NCBI GenBank assembly: GCA_037501455.1 | Contig: CM074858.1 | Span: forward strand, 82,310,501 to 82,374,500 | Direction: 5' to 3' | Length of the DNA: 64,000 nucleotides | Source: Lantana camara | Taxonomy: Eukaryota; Streptophyta; Magnoliopsida; Lamiales; Verbenaceae | Part shown: positions 11,261 to 21,719 of the stretch, one piece after another | Layout: each line of letters starts with the position of its first letter | Position numbering within the stretch: the stretch's first letter is position 1 | Notes under the pieces: model-generated | Seen by the model: only the letters and a program-made list of their open reading frames with translations | Databases searched by the model: none | What the model was told of the DNA's origin: nothing | Made by a program: the position numbers and the translations under genes

Positions 11261-12379
11261 ATAACTAGCTTTACTTACTAAACTTAAAACCTATTGATGG
11301 AATGCTAGGAATTTAATTCAAAATTTGCATCTCAAATTAAATACCTATTATTCGAAATGAGCTTAATATTTAATGGGAATTTTCGAATCAGCCGAAGAGT
11401 TGTTCGGTTCGACCTCGCCAACATATATGTTATCCAATTTTATTAGTCTTGATTAATGCAAGTACACTTAAATGCATTTCAAACAAGCACATAAATAGAT
11501 AACATGTCCTAGCATGATACTAACATGTAATGATCATGGGTTCTACCTATCTTATGCGTGATATGTGGGAGCCACTCCACAATCACAAGTTCTAACATAC
11601 ATGCCACATAAACAGTTTAAATCACATAAGGGAAAGCGGTAACAAAATACGAGCCCTATCTCTATTACATTTAACAATTGAGATTCCCCTCCCTAACATT
11701 TTGAGGGGTCTTCACTTATGGCCTCCTTGTTACTTGAATGTGGTCCATCTTACTCTCAAATGAAAATAAAAAGAAAAAGACATAAAGTAATAAGGCTCAA
11801 TCTTCATATTGGCCTTAGACAAATACACGGGGCATACCCCGGCCTCAAAAACAGTAATATGGAAAGCCACATAATAAATCACATAACAGTACGCACGTAA
11901 GTGAGGCTCCGACCTCAATTGAAAAACGCAACTATAGGGCTCCAACCCCAATTTAAACCATCCATGTGCATAAATTAAAACCATACATAAGTCTAAACCC
12001 ATGATCACCTAACATGCTTAAATTGCAAGAATTTAAATTTAACCAATAAATTAAAATTCTCGCTTTAAGTTCTAATAGCTTAAAACACGACTTAGATGCA
12101 ATTCTTGTTCAAGAGCCTTTTCAATAAAACCCGAATGACTATCAACCAATAAAATTCCAATTAATTTCTGAAAATTAATAATTTTATTCTTTCAATATTT
12201 TCATAAAATAAAGTTTGTAATTTTTCCAAAATTTAAATCGCTTAAATTTTCAAAATCCCAATTTATACAATTATTTCAAAAATAATTTTAATATAATAAA
12301 ACAAAATTTTTCAGAAAAATTAAATCGGGATTTCAAGGACCGAAAATATGAAAAACACGAAAACACGAAAAACGGCCCG

Positions 12380-12670
12380 GAACCCCAGAATGCGAAGCAC
12401 CGCCGCGCGGCAGCGACGCGAACGTGCGCCCCAGCAGCGCGCACAGCGTGCGGCAGTTGCCGCATGCGTACGCGGGCTGGGCAAGCGTCGTGCGCGCATC
12501 GCGCACAGCAGCGCTCGCGCAGCTTGGGGGGGGGGGGGTTCCGCCTGGGCGTCCCGCGTGGTTGCGGGACGGTGCGTGCGGGACGTCCCGCGCGGTTGCG
12601 GGACGCCTGTGCGGGTTGGTCTGGGCGGCCCCCGCGCGGTTGCGGGAGGTGCTCGCGGGGTTAGGGCGTG
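12380..12670 (-). other. GC-rich leader island with repeated hairpins
   Basis: A sharply GC-rich block in an otherwise AT-rich element. It holds a hairpin GTCCCGCGCGGTTGCGGGAC at 12585-12604, a near copy at 12551-12570 and a third, weaker one at 12629-12648. Copia B has the identical 20-mer at 40706-40725 with flanking variants. A run of G occurs near 12526-12536. Overlapping ORFs here are GC-content artefacts. Confidence 0.7.
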
Positions 12671-12967
12671 CTACACATTGGCACGTCCTAATCTCGCGTG
12701 TTCGTTTCGCGTTTCGTTTTTCGTATCACAGGTTTCTCCAAAACCCAATTCAATCCAAAATTAAAATTACGATTTAAACGAATTTCAACTAAAACAGCTT
12801 TTCAAAAACAGATTTAAGAAAACAGTTTTCAGAAATTCAAGAAAAATTACAGTTTCGTATTTCAGGCTTTCTAAAAGGACTCATGAATACCTAATTCGCA
12901 TCTAAGCCTAAGAATTTCTACCAAATTCAGAATAATTGAGACGAATCAGAAACACGATTAACGAGGT

Positions 12968-12980
12968 GGCTCTGATACCA
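12968..12980 (-). other. Copia A primer-binding site
   Basis: GGCTCTGATACCA on the plus strand is TGGTATCAGAGCC on the element's strand, two bases inside the 5' LTR. Confidence 0.9.
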
Positions 12981-13679
12981 CTTGTTGGAAAACAGGAATC
13001 AGAAAGCAGCGGAAATTTAAAAATTTTCCAACAAAAGGATCTTGGACTCGCAATCGTGTAACCAAATTCGTAGAGATAGAAAACTTACTTTTCTTTTATT
13101 CTTTCTTGAAGCGTTTCAAGCCACCCAAGAACGCTCTTCTCGCGGCTTGACCACCCGTCCCTCGAAAGTCTCTTTCTACTTCAGAATCCATTGTAGGGAT
13201 AGCAATCCACACCAACCTAGATTCAAATCATGTTATGGGAGTTCTTAACAATATAACATAAAGAAAGAAACATAAAACGAGAAAGAGATGATTGAAACTC
13301 CCTTCGAAAAACCAGTTTTGCGAAAGTAGAAAACTGCCAGTCACAAAACCCTCGTGAAAAAATTCATCCTTCAGGATATGGACGAACGGTTTTCGCCATC
13401 TTCTTTGGTTCGATTTTTTCATTCGTTTCACATCGGGTTCAGAATCGTTTCATCATCCCTTCTGATCGTTTTGCTTGATCCCCACTTTTTGGTAAAGCTC
13501 GAATCTTCAAAACTTCTAACTTGAAGCTCTCTAGAGATAGTCCACCAACTTGATCACAATCTAACTAGTAAGGATGCTAGTTCTCTAGTTAGTGTTTAGG
13601 CTTAACCTAGGGTTTTATTTAATCTTGGAGAAAGGATGGTGTTCAACACATGAACCAAAAGAATTGTCAATTAGCTCTA

Positions 13680-13706
13680 AGGGGAGCTCGAGCTCCCCTA
13701 TTTATA
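13680..13706 (-). promoter_or_regulatory. Copia LTR core promoter with 20-bp palindrome
   Basis: TATAAATA on the minus strand (13706-13699) runs directly into the perfect palindrome AGGGGAGCTCGAGCTCCCCT (13680-13699). The pair is kept in the other LTRs of this family: 3209-3235, 30685-30711, 41467-41490, 44790-44815 and 56161-56186, the last with one mismatch. The palindrome sits between the TATA box and the expected start site. Confidence 0.7.
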
Positions 13707-14042
13707 AGAGGGGAGGACCGAAAATTCCTAGTCCTTTATGGGCTAGGATTTTGGTCTCTCTCTCTCCTATTACTTGATCATCAAGTAATTTGACTTTGAC
13801 TTTGAATTCTAATCCAAATCAACTTTCAAGAGAGCTAAAAATATCCAAACTATTTTTGGATAATTTTATACTTTATTTATTTAAAATAAATAACTTATTT
13901 TATCTAATTAATTAATTCATAATTAATTAACTAGATTATTTTTCTCCAAAATAAGACTTTCCTTTTAATTCAAAATTAAACCAAAGTCTATTAAATAATT
14001 AACACATTTAATTATTTAATATATATCATATATATACATATA

Positions 14043-14110
14043 CACGTGTGAGGCACGTGTCCCAAGGACACGTGCTCCTCACGTGACCCACACGTGTGAT
14101 TTCACACGTG
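14043..14110 (-). promoter_or_regulatory. G-box cluster (six CACGTG) in copia U3
   Basis: CACGTG at 14043, 14054, 14069, 14080, 14091 and 14105. CACGTG is the core of plant G-box and ABRE sites bound by bZIP and bHLH factors. The cluster lies about 340 bp upstream of the TATA box on the element's strand, a normal enhancer position. Copies in B and C keep four or five hexamers. Stress or light control is inference. Confidence 0.75.
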
Positions 14111-15263
14111 TGGAACCCTCAAGGCCCAATTAACTCGTTTAATCATTTTCAAGCCTCAACTCATGTAACCAAGTTGTTGTGTGTGACCCTCTAGGTTCTC
14201 AATTCAATTAGCAGTGACCCTAATTAATTAATTCACTAATTAATTAATCAGTCCACAGATTAAACGACCATAGTCTAGCAACAGGTGTTTAACCCCTAGC
14301 TGAATTGGAATGTTCGGATTCGACAGAACCTTTAAGTCATTGATTCATGTGAGATACAATCCTCCTACTTACTATCTCTCAACCAAGATCTAGGGCAAGG
14401 GAATAATCAGAACCCTAATAATCCGGTCTTAAAGCTAAGTGCATTTCATATCCATTTGATCTCAATCCAAGAAACCCTTTTCTTGATGTCTTGATCTACT
14501 GCCTTGGCCAAGGACTCCATATGGCATATGAATGACTTACACAATAAGAGATCACCTTGCAAATGCAAGTGTAGGTCCTGTCTTGATTCTCATTCACTTT
14601 CATGAATCACTTGTGCAGCCCCAGCATAAGCCTTGAATCAGTTGTCTAAGGCGACACCCTTTAAAGCTTATACCTAAGACTACAGAGTTAACTCATAAAG
14701 TGACAAGGAACCTGAAGTCTAAGGATCACTTAATCACATCAATGACTCGTGAGATATTTCCTAATCTGGAAGTTTCCATTTCCTGAAATAGAAACTTCCT
14801 TTCCCATTTAGGAATGTTCTCACACGGGGCACCTCAGTGAACTTACTTATTAAAGTAAGCACCCTCATGTATCACGCACGTATCAACTATACACTTTGCA
14901 CCTCCATGAAACAAGGTGGTCCTTCTTAAGGGCGTGATCCCACAAGCAAGCCTTAGAGGAGTCAGGTTGACACTCCCACTGTCTGTAGGACTCATCGGCT
15001 TGGAGTATTTTACTAATCATGACTTATGTGATATAGGGCTCGTTTCATGAACCATTTCACCTAAATGGTAGAGTCCTAAAGTCATCAGGATTAGTGGAGT
15101 TCTCATACATGCGCACATAATGGAAACACTCAAAACACGTATTGGCATATAAAGAAGTGTTTGCCTATGATCAATCGTATATTATTCAAAGATTGTCTGT
15201 GATACAAGAAAAGTCCCAAAGCAGATTACGTCAAATCGGCTTTCTAGGGCACTATTCCTAACA

Positions 15264-17030
15264 ATCTCCCACTTGCCCGTAAAAGCCATTTAGGTACTCT
15301 AAGTCCCATCTTCTCAAGATGCACTTTGAGAGCCTATTGACTTTGGGCGTTTCCAAAGTGGATCTGCTATATTCTCTGCTGATGTGACCCTCTTGTTTAC
15401 AAATCTCTTAGGAAACACCTTTTCCTAATAAAGTGATTCGTAATCACGTGTTCAGTCTCTTGGTGAGGTCTTGGTTCTCTTACTTGAGCAACCATCCATT
15501 TTATCATACAATATGATAAAGGAGTTGTTTCATGCTAGGAACTTCATCTAACCAGTTAGATGGAGTTTCTTACCCAAACACTTAACTTAGCGTTATATAA
15601 TACGACTAAGTTCTCAACTACGATAGTCGAGTTTTGTAATGTCCGTCCTTGGAACCCCTTTCCAACACATTTCATTACCATTCTGGTAGAATTTGTATCC
15701 TTTTAATGATTTTATAATCATATATGTTTGATGAATGTTTACATCAAATATCCTTCTAACAACAAGATCTTTTGGGCTCTGTAAACTAATACATATCCTC
15801 ATTTCTTCTCAAGTACTCTGAGGACATCCTTTACAGAAATCTAATGACCTTCTCTGAGGTCATATTAGATTCGACCCACTACGCCTAGGTTGCGCCATAT
15901 CAAATCTAGTACATAACTTTTCATACATTATACACCCTTTCACTTAAAGGGATTTTGGACATTCTAACTTTCTTAAAGTTATCTTAGGACACATACTCTT
16001 CAAAAGAGATGTTCCATTGTCCATACTAAACTCCTTTTAGTACCGCGGTTATGTACTTATTTTGTGATAATCCATTTATGCTCTTAGATCTATCTTCTAT
16101 AGATCTCAATGTCGAGAATTTAGGATAATCACTAAGATCTTTCATGTCAAATTGTTTCTTAAACAAGAATTGGTAACTTTCACATTATCCTTGACATTCC
16201 TAATGAGAAGGACATCGTCTTCTAAAGAACCAAAATTGACTCTTACATCACTAACTAGCATATGTACACTTTTGAGACTTATTCGACTTCCATCTGTGTC
16301 AAACAATTTGACTATCCTATGGAATCGAATTGTCTAACTCCTAGAAGCCTTTATCAATCCACCGATTGACTTTAGGGATTTGTATACCTTATGCATACTC
16401 CCACTGAATATGAGATTTATAGAAATACCTTATTTCAGTCTCTTTCAATCTCATATTGAACAAGATAGTTCTCATATTCATTTATCATATCTCATAGTCA
16501 GAACATGAGGATGTGATAAACACAATCCAAATGGACCTTTGCATTTCAACTGTCAAGAAGGTTGTAATGCATTCATTCACTCGAAGCTCCACGAGCTTGA
16601 TCCTATCAGGTGGATCAACCAAGGTCAAAACTTGGTTTGAGTATATGGAATCCATATTGGATTTTAAGGCTTGCTTACACTACTCAGATTCCAAATCTGA
16701 CAGTGTCTCCTCTTCAAGTAATTCCTTGGCTATCTAGGAACGTGTTCTAAACACCGTCTTAAGAGAAGGGTTTCACACCATGCTCTAAATTTTGGATAAG
16801 TTTTATCAGATGGGCTCGTTTCTTCTATATGTGGCGTGGATATTTATTCTCAAATTTCTTTGAGGTCTGCTTGCTTGTCTTTCTTCTTCTATAGGAACGA
16901 TTCCTTAAGAAAGATACATTCCTTGAGACAAATAACCTTTGTCTAAGGGAATCGTAGAAATGATATCCAATATTGTTTGTATAAACTTAAACTCATTTCA
17001 AGCCTATCTCCCACTATCCTCTTCACTTAA
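15264..17030 (-). pseudogene. Truncated second copia A internal region
   Basis: Begins with PPT at the LTR end and matches 7492-9260 closely, sharing its frameshifts and the LEDD-type RT remnant (16214-16225). It stops abruptly at 17030, where Tekay LTR sequence resumes at a shared AATTTGCTCC. The short shared run at the join suggests a microhomology deletion. Confidence 0.85.
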
Positions 17031-18266
17031 TTTGCTCCAAGTCGAGAGGCTGACACAGCCGTGTTGGCCCTTCGTCTTCGAAAAAAAATAACAGCAGCAA
17101 CAGTGTTTCAACGCCAAAAACAGAGCAAGGAAGCAGAGCAACACGCAGCAACAACAAACAACCATTTCATACCACAAAACTCATGCAAATCATAGCAAAT
17201 CACTTCCTAAACATCATATAATCACCCAATCATCATAAAAAGCTCAAGAATCATCATATATCTCAAGGACTCTCAAGCAAGAATTTGAATTCCATTAATG
17301 TTAACTTCCACCACACTCATCCATATTCAAAAGAGGAATCATATAATCAAATTAGAGTCATATGGGATCATATACATATCTTCAAATCAAAGCTTAACTC
17401 CAAGAATTGCATGAGATCATCAAACCCTTAATATACATGCCATGCTCCATAAATACCCCAAACATAGCTCAAAACATGGAATTAATAGCTCAAAATGATC
17501 ATATAATCATGTACATATCAAATACTAACTTACCCCTTGAAGAAGATGGAAGAAAATGGAGATTAGAGCTCAAATTCTCCTTGGGGTGAATAGTGATGGG
17601 TTGAAGGGTTTAAGCTCCAAAGTTGCTGCACCTTTCTCTCCTTTTTCCTTGCTTAACCAAGAATGAGAGAGGGAGAGATGAATATGATGAGTTTTAGTGG
17701 AGTGTGGGGCCAAGCTTGAGGATAATATGTCAAGAATTGAGGGACTAAGATGCAAATAGGTGAATGGTAGTCATATAAGAGCAAGGGAAGTTTTCGGTCG
17801 GATTTCGGATTACCAAATGAGCTTAAAAGGTTATGAGGCTTAGTCCATCGAACCTGAATCGTCGAAACGAGTTCAATGGTGGTGACGGAATTCAAATCCG
17901 AATTCCCGAGCTCAAATTACACATATCGGAACCCAAGGTGCGCTAAAAGCGTTTTAGCCTCCTTCAGGTTCCGAACGAAACAATTAATTCAAAAGCTCAA
18001 TAAATAAATTCGAAAACTTATAACGAGCATAATCAAAGTTCATAGCACGTAAATCTCCAACATACTAAAACAACTTAAAATTCTGAATTCAATTCAAGCA
18101 TCAACGAATCAAATCTTAACAAATAGCATTCATAATCATATAGAATTCATTCAAATCCATAAGAAATATTTAAAATAAGAATTAAAAGAATAAAGAATAT
18201 GAATTTAAATAATGTAAATCGCGCACATACGTCATACCTGTACGGTCTGAAAGTCGGGGTGTCACA
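17031..18266 (-). mobile_element. Tekay 3' LTR, proximal segment
   Basis: Matches about 24623-25888 of the 5' LTR and ends CACA at 18266. Only one palindrome of the array survives (near 17052), because the copia-linked deletion and the loss of a further short repeat removed the rest. Confidence 0.9.
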
Positions 18267-18280
18267 ATCCTTCCCCCTTA
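18267..18280 (-). other. Tekay polypurine tract
   Basis: On the minus strand this reads AAGGGGGAAGGAT directly before the 3' LTR, the expected plus-strand primer for reverse transcription. Confidence 0.85.
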
Positions 18281-18294
18281 AAAAGGACTTGTCC

Positions 18295-19829
18295 TCAAGT
18301 CCGAACCGAGTTCTCAAACAACTCCAGATATAAAGTTTTCATCTTCTCCTCAGTTTCCCAGGTGGATTCCTCTGATTTCTGATCTCTCCAAAGTACCCTG
18401 ACCAAAGGAATCTGTCGGTTTCTTAATTCTTGCATTTTTCGATCCTGAATTGCAACTGGATGTTTCTCAATCGTCAAGTCCGGCTCTAACTAAACCTCTT
18501 CAACTGGGAGAATTGTTGCCTCATCGGGATAATATTTACGGAGTTGAGAAACGTGAAACACGTTGTGTATCCCGGTCAAATTTGGCGGTAAATCCAATCT
18601 GTATGCCGCTTCCCCAATTCTTTCTAAAATCTCAAACGGTCCAAGATATCGGGGACTGAGTTTCCCACCTTTTCCTATTCGAGTGAACCCCTTTCTCGGA
18701 TATGCTTTTAAAAAGACTCTATCTCCCACCTCAAACTGTAAAGGCCTTCTTCTCTTATCAGCGTAACTCTTCTGACGAGAATGAGCCGCTTTCATTCTCT
18801 GTCTAATCTGATGAACCTTCTCAATAGCAGCAGTAATATTTTCCTTAGGTTCGGTTCTCTCGAATTTATGCTCTTCAGTCCATCTCCAATCCTCAATATC
18901 CCAAAATAGAGGGGATCTGCACTTCCTTCCATAAAGTGCCTCATAAGGAGCCATTCCAATCGAACCCTGATAGCTATTATTATAAGCAAACTCAACCAAA
19001 GCCAGATGCTCGTCCCACTTACCTTGAAAATCCAAAACACACGCCCTAAGCATATCCTCCAAATACTGAATTAACCTCTCCGACTGACCGTCTGTCTGAG
19101 GATGCGAAGCGGTGCTGAACTTGAGCTTGGTACCCAAACATCTCTGAAGATTCTGCCAAAAGATCGAAGTGAACCTCGGATCTCGATCCGAAACTATACT
19201 GACTAGAATTCCGTGTAACCTTACGATTTCCCGTACATATAACTCTGCTAGTTTTGGTACCTTATCAGACATCCGAACCTTAAGAAAATGGGTAGACTTA
19301 GTCAACCTGTCGATAACCACCCAAATTCCATCAAACCCTCATTTGACTCTAGGCAAGCCGGACACAAAGTCCATTGTCACTTGCTCCCACTTCCATTCGG
19401 GAATAGAAAGTGGTTGGAGAGTTCCTCTCGATTTCTGGTGCTCTGCCTTCACCTTTTGACACATAAGACATCGCTTCACGAAGTTCGCGACATCCCTTTT
19501 CATGCCATTCCACCAGAATTTCTCTTTCATGTCTCGATACATCTTAGTACCTCCCGGATGAATCGAGTACCCTGAGCGATGTGCTTCTTCCAAAATCAAC
19601 CTCCTGAGCTCGGTTGGAACACAAACTCTTGATTCGAACCTTAACAAACCTGAGTCATCCAATCCAAATTTAGAATTTGGATCATCTCTGGAACGAGTTA
19701 TCAACTTCTGAATCTCGGCATCCGAGGCTTGAGCCTCCAATAACTGCTGTTTCAAATCTGGTAAAACTGTCAGATTAATCAACCAAGTTCCCGAAACCAA
19801 AATTTCTGATCCTGAGCTTGAAGAACCTG
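18295..19829 (-). pseudogene. Tekay integrase with chromodomain
   Basis: Zinc-binding HHCC ([11 protein letters not shown], then CLMCQK), followed by a complete DDE set: Asp in TMDFVSGLP (19371), Asp in SDRDPRF (19188) and Glu in TDGQSERLIQ (19080). A TGA at 19339 lies just after the first Asp. The C-terminal GPFEILERIGEAAYRLDLP block and HNVFHVSQLRKY precede a TAG at 18490. After it the frame continues into a chromodomain-like tail (PVAIQDRKMQELRNRQIP, VLWRD, STWE, to 18295). In chromoviruses this tail steers integration to marked chromatin. Confidence 0.88.
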
Positions 19830-21719
19830 CTTCCAAATTAACCACACTCGCCTTTCTACTCAAGGCATGGGCGACCACGTTCGCTTTACCCGGATGGTAC
19901 TGAATCTTGCAGTCATAATCCTCTAATAACTCCATCCAACGCCTCTGTCTTACATTCAGATCTTTCTGAGAAAAGAGATACTTGAGGCTTTGGTGATCCG
20001 TAAACACCTCGAACGTTGTACCGTAGAGGTAGTGTCGCCACTTCATCAAGGCAAACACAACGGCAGCTAATTCCAAGTCATGGGTAGGGTAATTCTTCTC
20101 ATGCTCCTTCAATTTTCTCGAAGCATAAGCTACCACTCTACCATGCTGCATTAAAACGCAACCCAGACCTTCCTTAGAAGCATCCGTGTAAACTGCATAA
20201 CCCTCGGTGCCCTCGGGTAGGGTGAGAACTGGTGCTGAAGTCAATTTCACTTTCAAAGTCTGAAAACTTGCTTCACACTTATCATCCCACTCAAACTTCA
20301 CTTCTTTCTTAGTCAGCTGAGTCAACGGAGCAGCAATCCTAGAAAAATATTTAACAAACCTTCTGTAATAACCAGCCAATCCAAGAAAACTCCGAATTTC
20401 TAATACATTCCTCGGTCTCTCCCAACGAAGCACGGATTCAATATTAGACGGATCCACCTCAATTCCATTACCCGAGATGATATGACCCAAAAATACGACC
20501 CTGTCGATCCAAAACTCGCATTTGCTAAACTTGGCTTACAACTTATGCTCCCTTAGGGTTTCCAAAACAATCCGGAGATGCTGAACATGCTCTTCAGCCG
20601 ACTTAGAATACACCAGAATGTCGTCTATAAAAATTACCACAAACTTATCAAGGAACTGCCTAAACACTCGGTGCATCATATCCATAAATACGGCTGGAGC
20701 GTTAGTTAATCCAAATGGCATGACCACGAATTCAAAGTGCCCATAGCGAGTGTTGAACCCAGGCTTAGGGATATCCTCCTCCCTTATCCGCAGCTGGTAG
20801 TAACCTTGCCTCAAATCCAACTTAGAATAGACCTTAGAACCTTGTAAAATATCAAACAACTCCTCGATATGAGGCAATGGATACTTATCCTTCAAGGTCA
20901 TCCGATTCAGCTCACGGTAATCTATACACATCCGTAACGTTCCATCTTTCTTCTTTACAAATAGAATGGGAGCACCCCACGGAGAAGTGCTCGGGCGAAT
21001 GTACCCGCAAGCTAGAAGTTCATCAAGCTGCGACTTCAATTCCTTCAACTCTGCAGGAGCCATCCTGTAGGGAGTCTTCGAGAAAGGCTCTGCTCCAGGA
21101 TAAAGATCGATTACGAACTCGATGTCCCTATCAGGCGGAAGAGATCCTAAAGTCTCAGGAAAAACATCGATATACTCTCGCACGACCTCCGTCTCTTCAA
21201 GTTTGGCCTGATCCTTCGGTCTATTCAAAAGATAGGCCACAAAACCTGTTGCTCCGTCCCGGACCAGTTTACTAGCCTCCATGAAAGAAATAAACGGGCT
21301 TGACTTAACCTTCTCGCCCTTAAACACCACTGAACCAAAGGAAACTTTCTTCTCCCGACAATCCATCTGAGCCCCATACTCATACAACCAATCCATCCCC
21401 AAAATAACATCATACCTCTGCATAGGCATCTCAATCAAATCTGCCAGAAAGACTCGGCCTTCAAAGCTAATTGGACAACCCCGAAAAACCCTGCAAAATA
21501 CTAAGCTACCACCAAGAGGGGAACTAACCACATAGTCATGCGCACATAAAGAAACAGGTAAGCACATAGAAGCAGCAATATCACGGGAAATAAATGAATG
21601 AGTAGCCCCGGGATCGAATAATGCATGTAATGTAGTGCCATGGATGCTTATAGTACCTTCGATCACCGCGTTTGGGTTGACATCTACAGCTTGCTCCTCC
21701 TCAGCTCCCAACACATGTG
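19830..21719 (-). pseudogene. Tekay protease, reverse transcriptase and RNase H
   Basis: The protease active site reads [11 protein letters not shown] near 21620, where the family has D-S/T-G; the serine is proline here. RT shows the first Asp in [11 protein letters not shown] and the catalytic pair in FIDDILVYS (near 20625-20600). A TAA at 20536 falls inside the C-terminal part of RT. RNase H has [10 protein letters not shown], the DLEL Glu and FTDHQSLKY, but the last acidic residue (family NVVADALS) is His, reading NVVAHALS near 19867. Both changes would be expected to damage function. They could postdate insertion. Confidence 0.85.

Larger units (their letters stand above)
7492..12982 (-). 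pseudogene. Decayed copia gag-pol and leader, non-autonomous type
   Basis: Aligns by eye with the internal region of copia B (32278-41098), starting with the same purine tract (ATCTCCCACTTGCC on the plus strand). Pol and gag are recognisable in patches but full of frameshifts, stops and deletions, and no open stretch exceeds about 90 codons. The RT motif YVDD of copia B (33272-33283) is replaced here by a stretch reading LEDD at 8442-8453. The zinc-knuckle region near 10100-10130 is also broken. The same damaged sequence recurs at 15264-17030 and in copia C, so the decay predates amplification. The leader part (about 10700-12982) is much better preserved than the coding part. No protein is expected. 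Confidence 0.8.
12983..15263 (-). mobile_element. Copia A, right (5') LTR
   Basis: 2281 bp, TGTTGG to CCTAACA. It is the 5' LTR of the unit to its left (PBS at 12968) and at the same time the 3' LTR of the truncated unit to its right (PPT at 15264). It shows the empty site of the foldback insertion. The minus-strand TATA is at 13699-13706 and the G-box cluster lies about 340 bp upstream of it. Copia B LTRs lack a segment of about 330 bp present here (roughly 13150-13485). Confidence 0.9.
2513..17030 (-). mobile_element. Copia A: composite LTR-internal-LTR-partial internal
   Basis: Minus-strand copia inserted in the Tekay 3' LTR. Order on the plus strand: LTR (2513-7491, carrying the foldback element), internal region (7492-12982), LTR (12983-15263), then a second internal region starting with the same PPT and broken off at 17030. 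The right end of the second unit and about 340 bp of host LTR are gone, so no TSD can be recovered. This could be a tandem product of LTR-LTR recombination between two insertions, or of recombination between cDNAs before insertion, later truncated by deletion. The internal sequence is a decayed, non-autonomous copia. Confidence 0.85.

Noticed and set aside
12348..12777. Overlapping 117-138 residue ORFs on plus
   Set aside because: GC-rich leader hairpins leave few stops in every frame. The reading runs opposite to the element and is Arg/Ala/Gly-rich low complexity; the copia B equivalent (40494-40894) has a different sequence.
20877..21275. 132-residue plus-strand ORF inside Tekay pol
   Set aside because: Shadow of the RT and protease coding strand.
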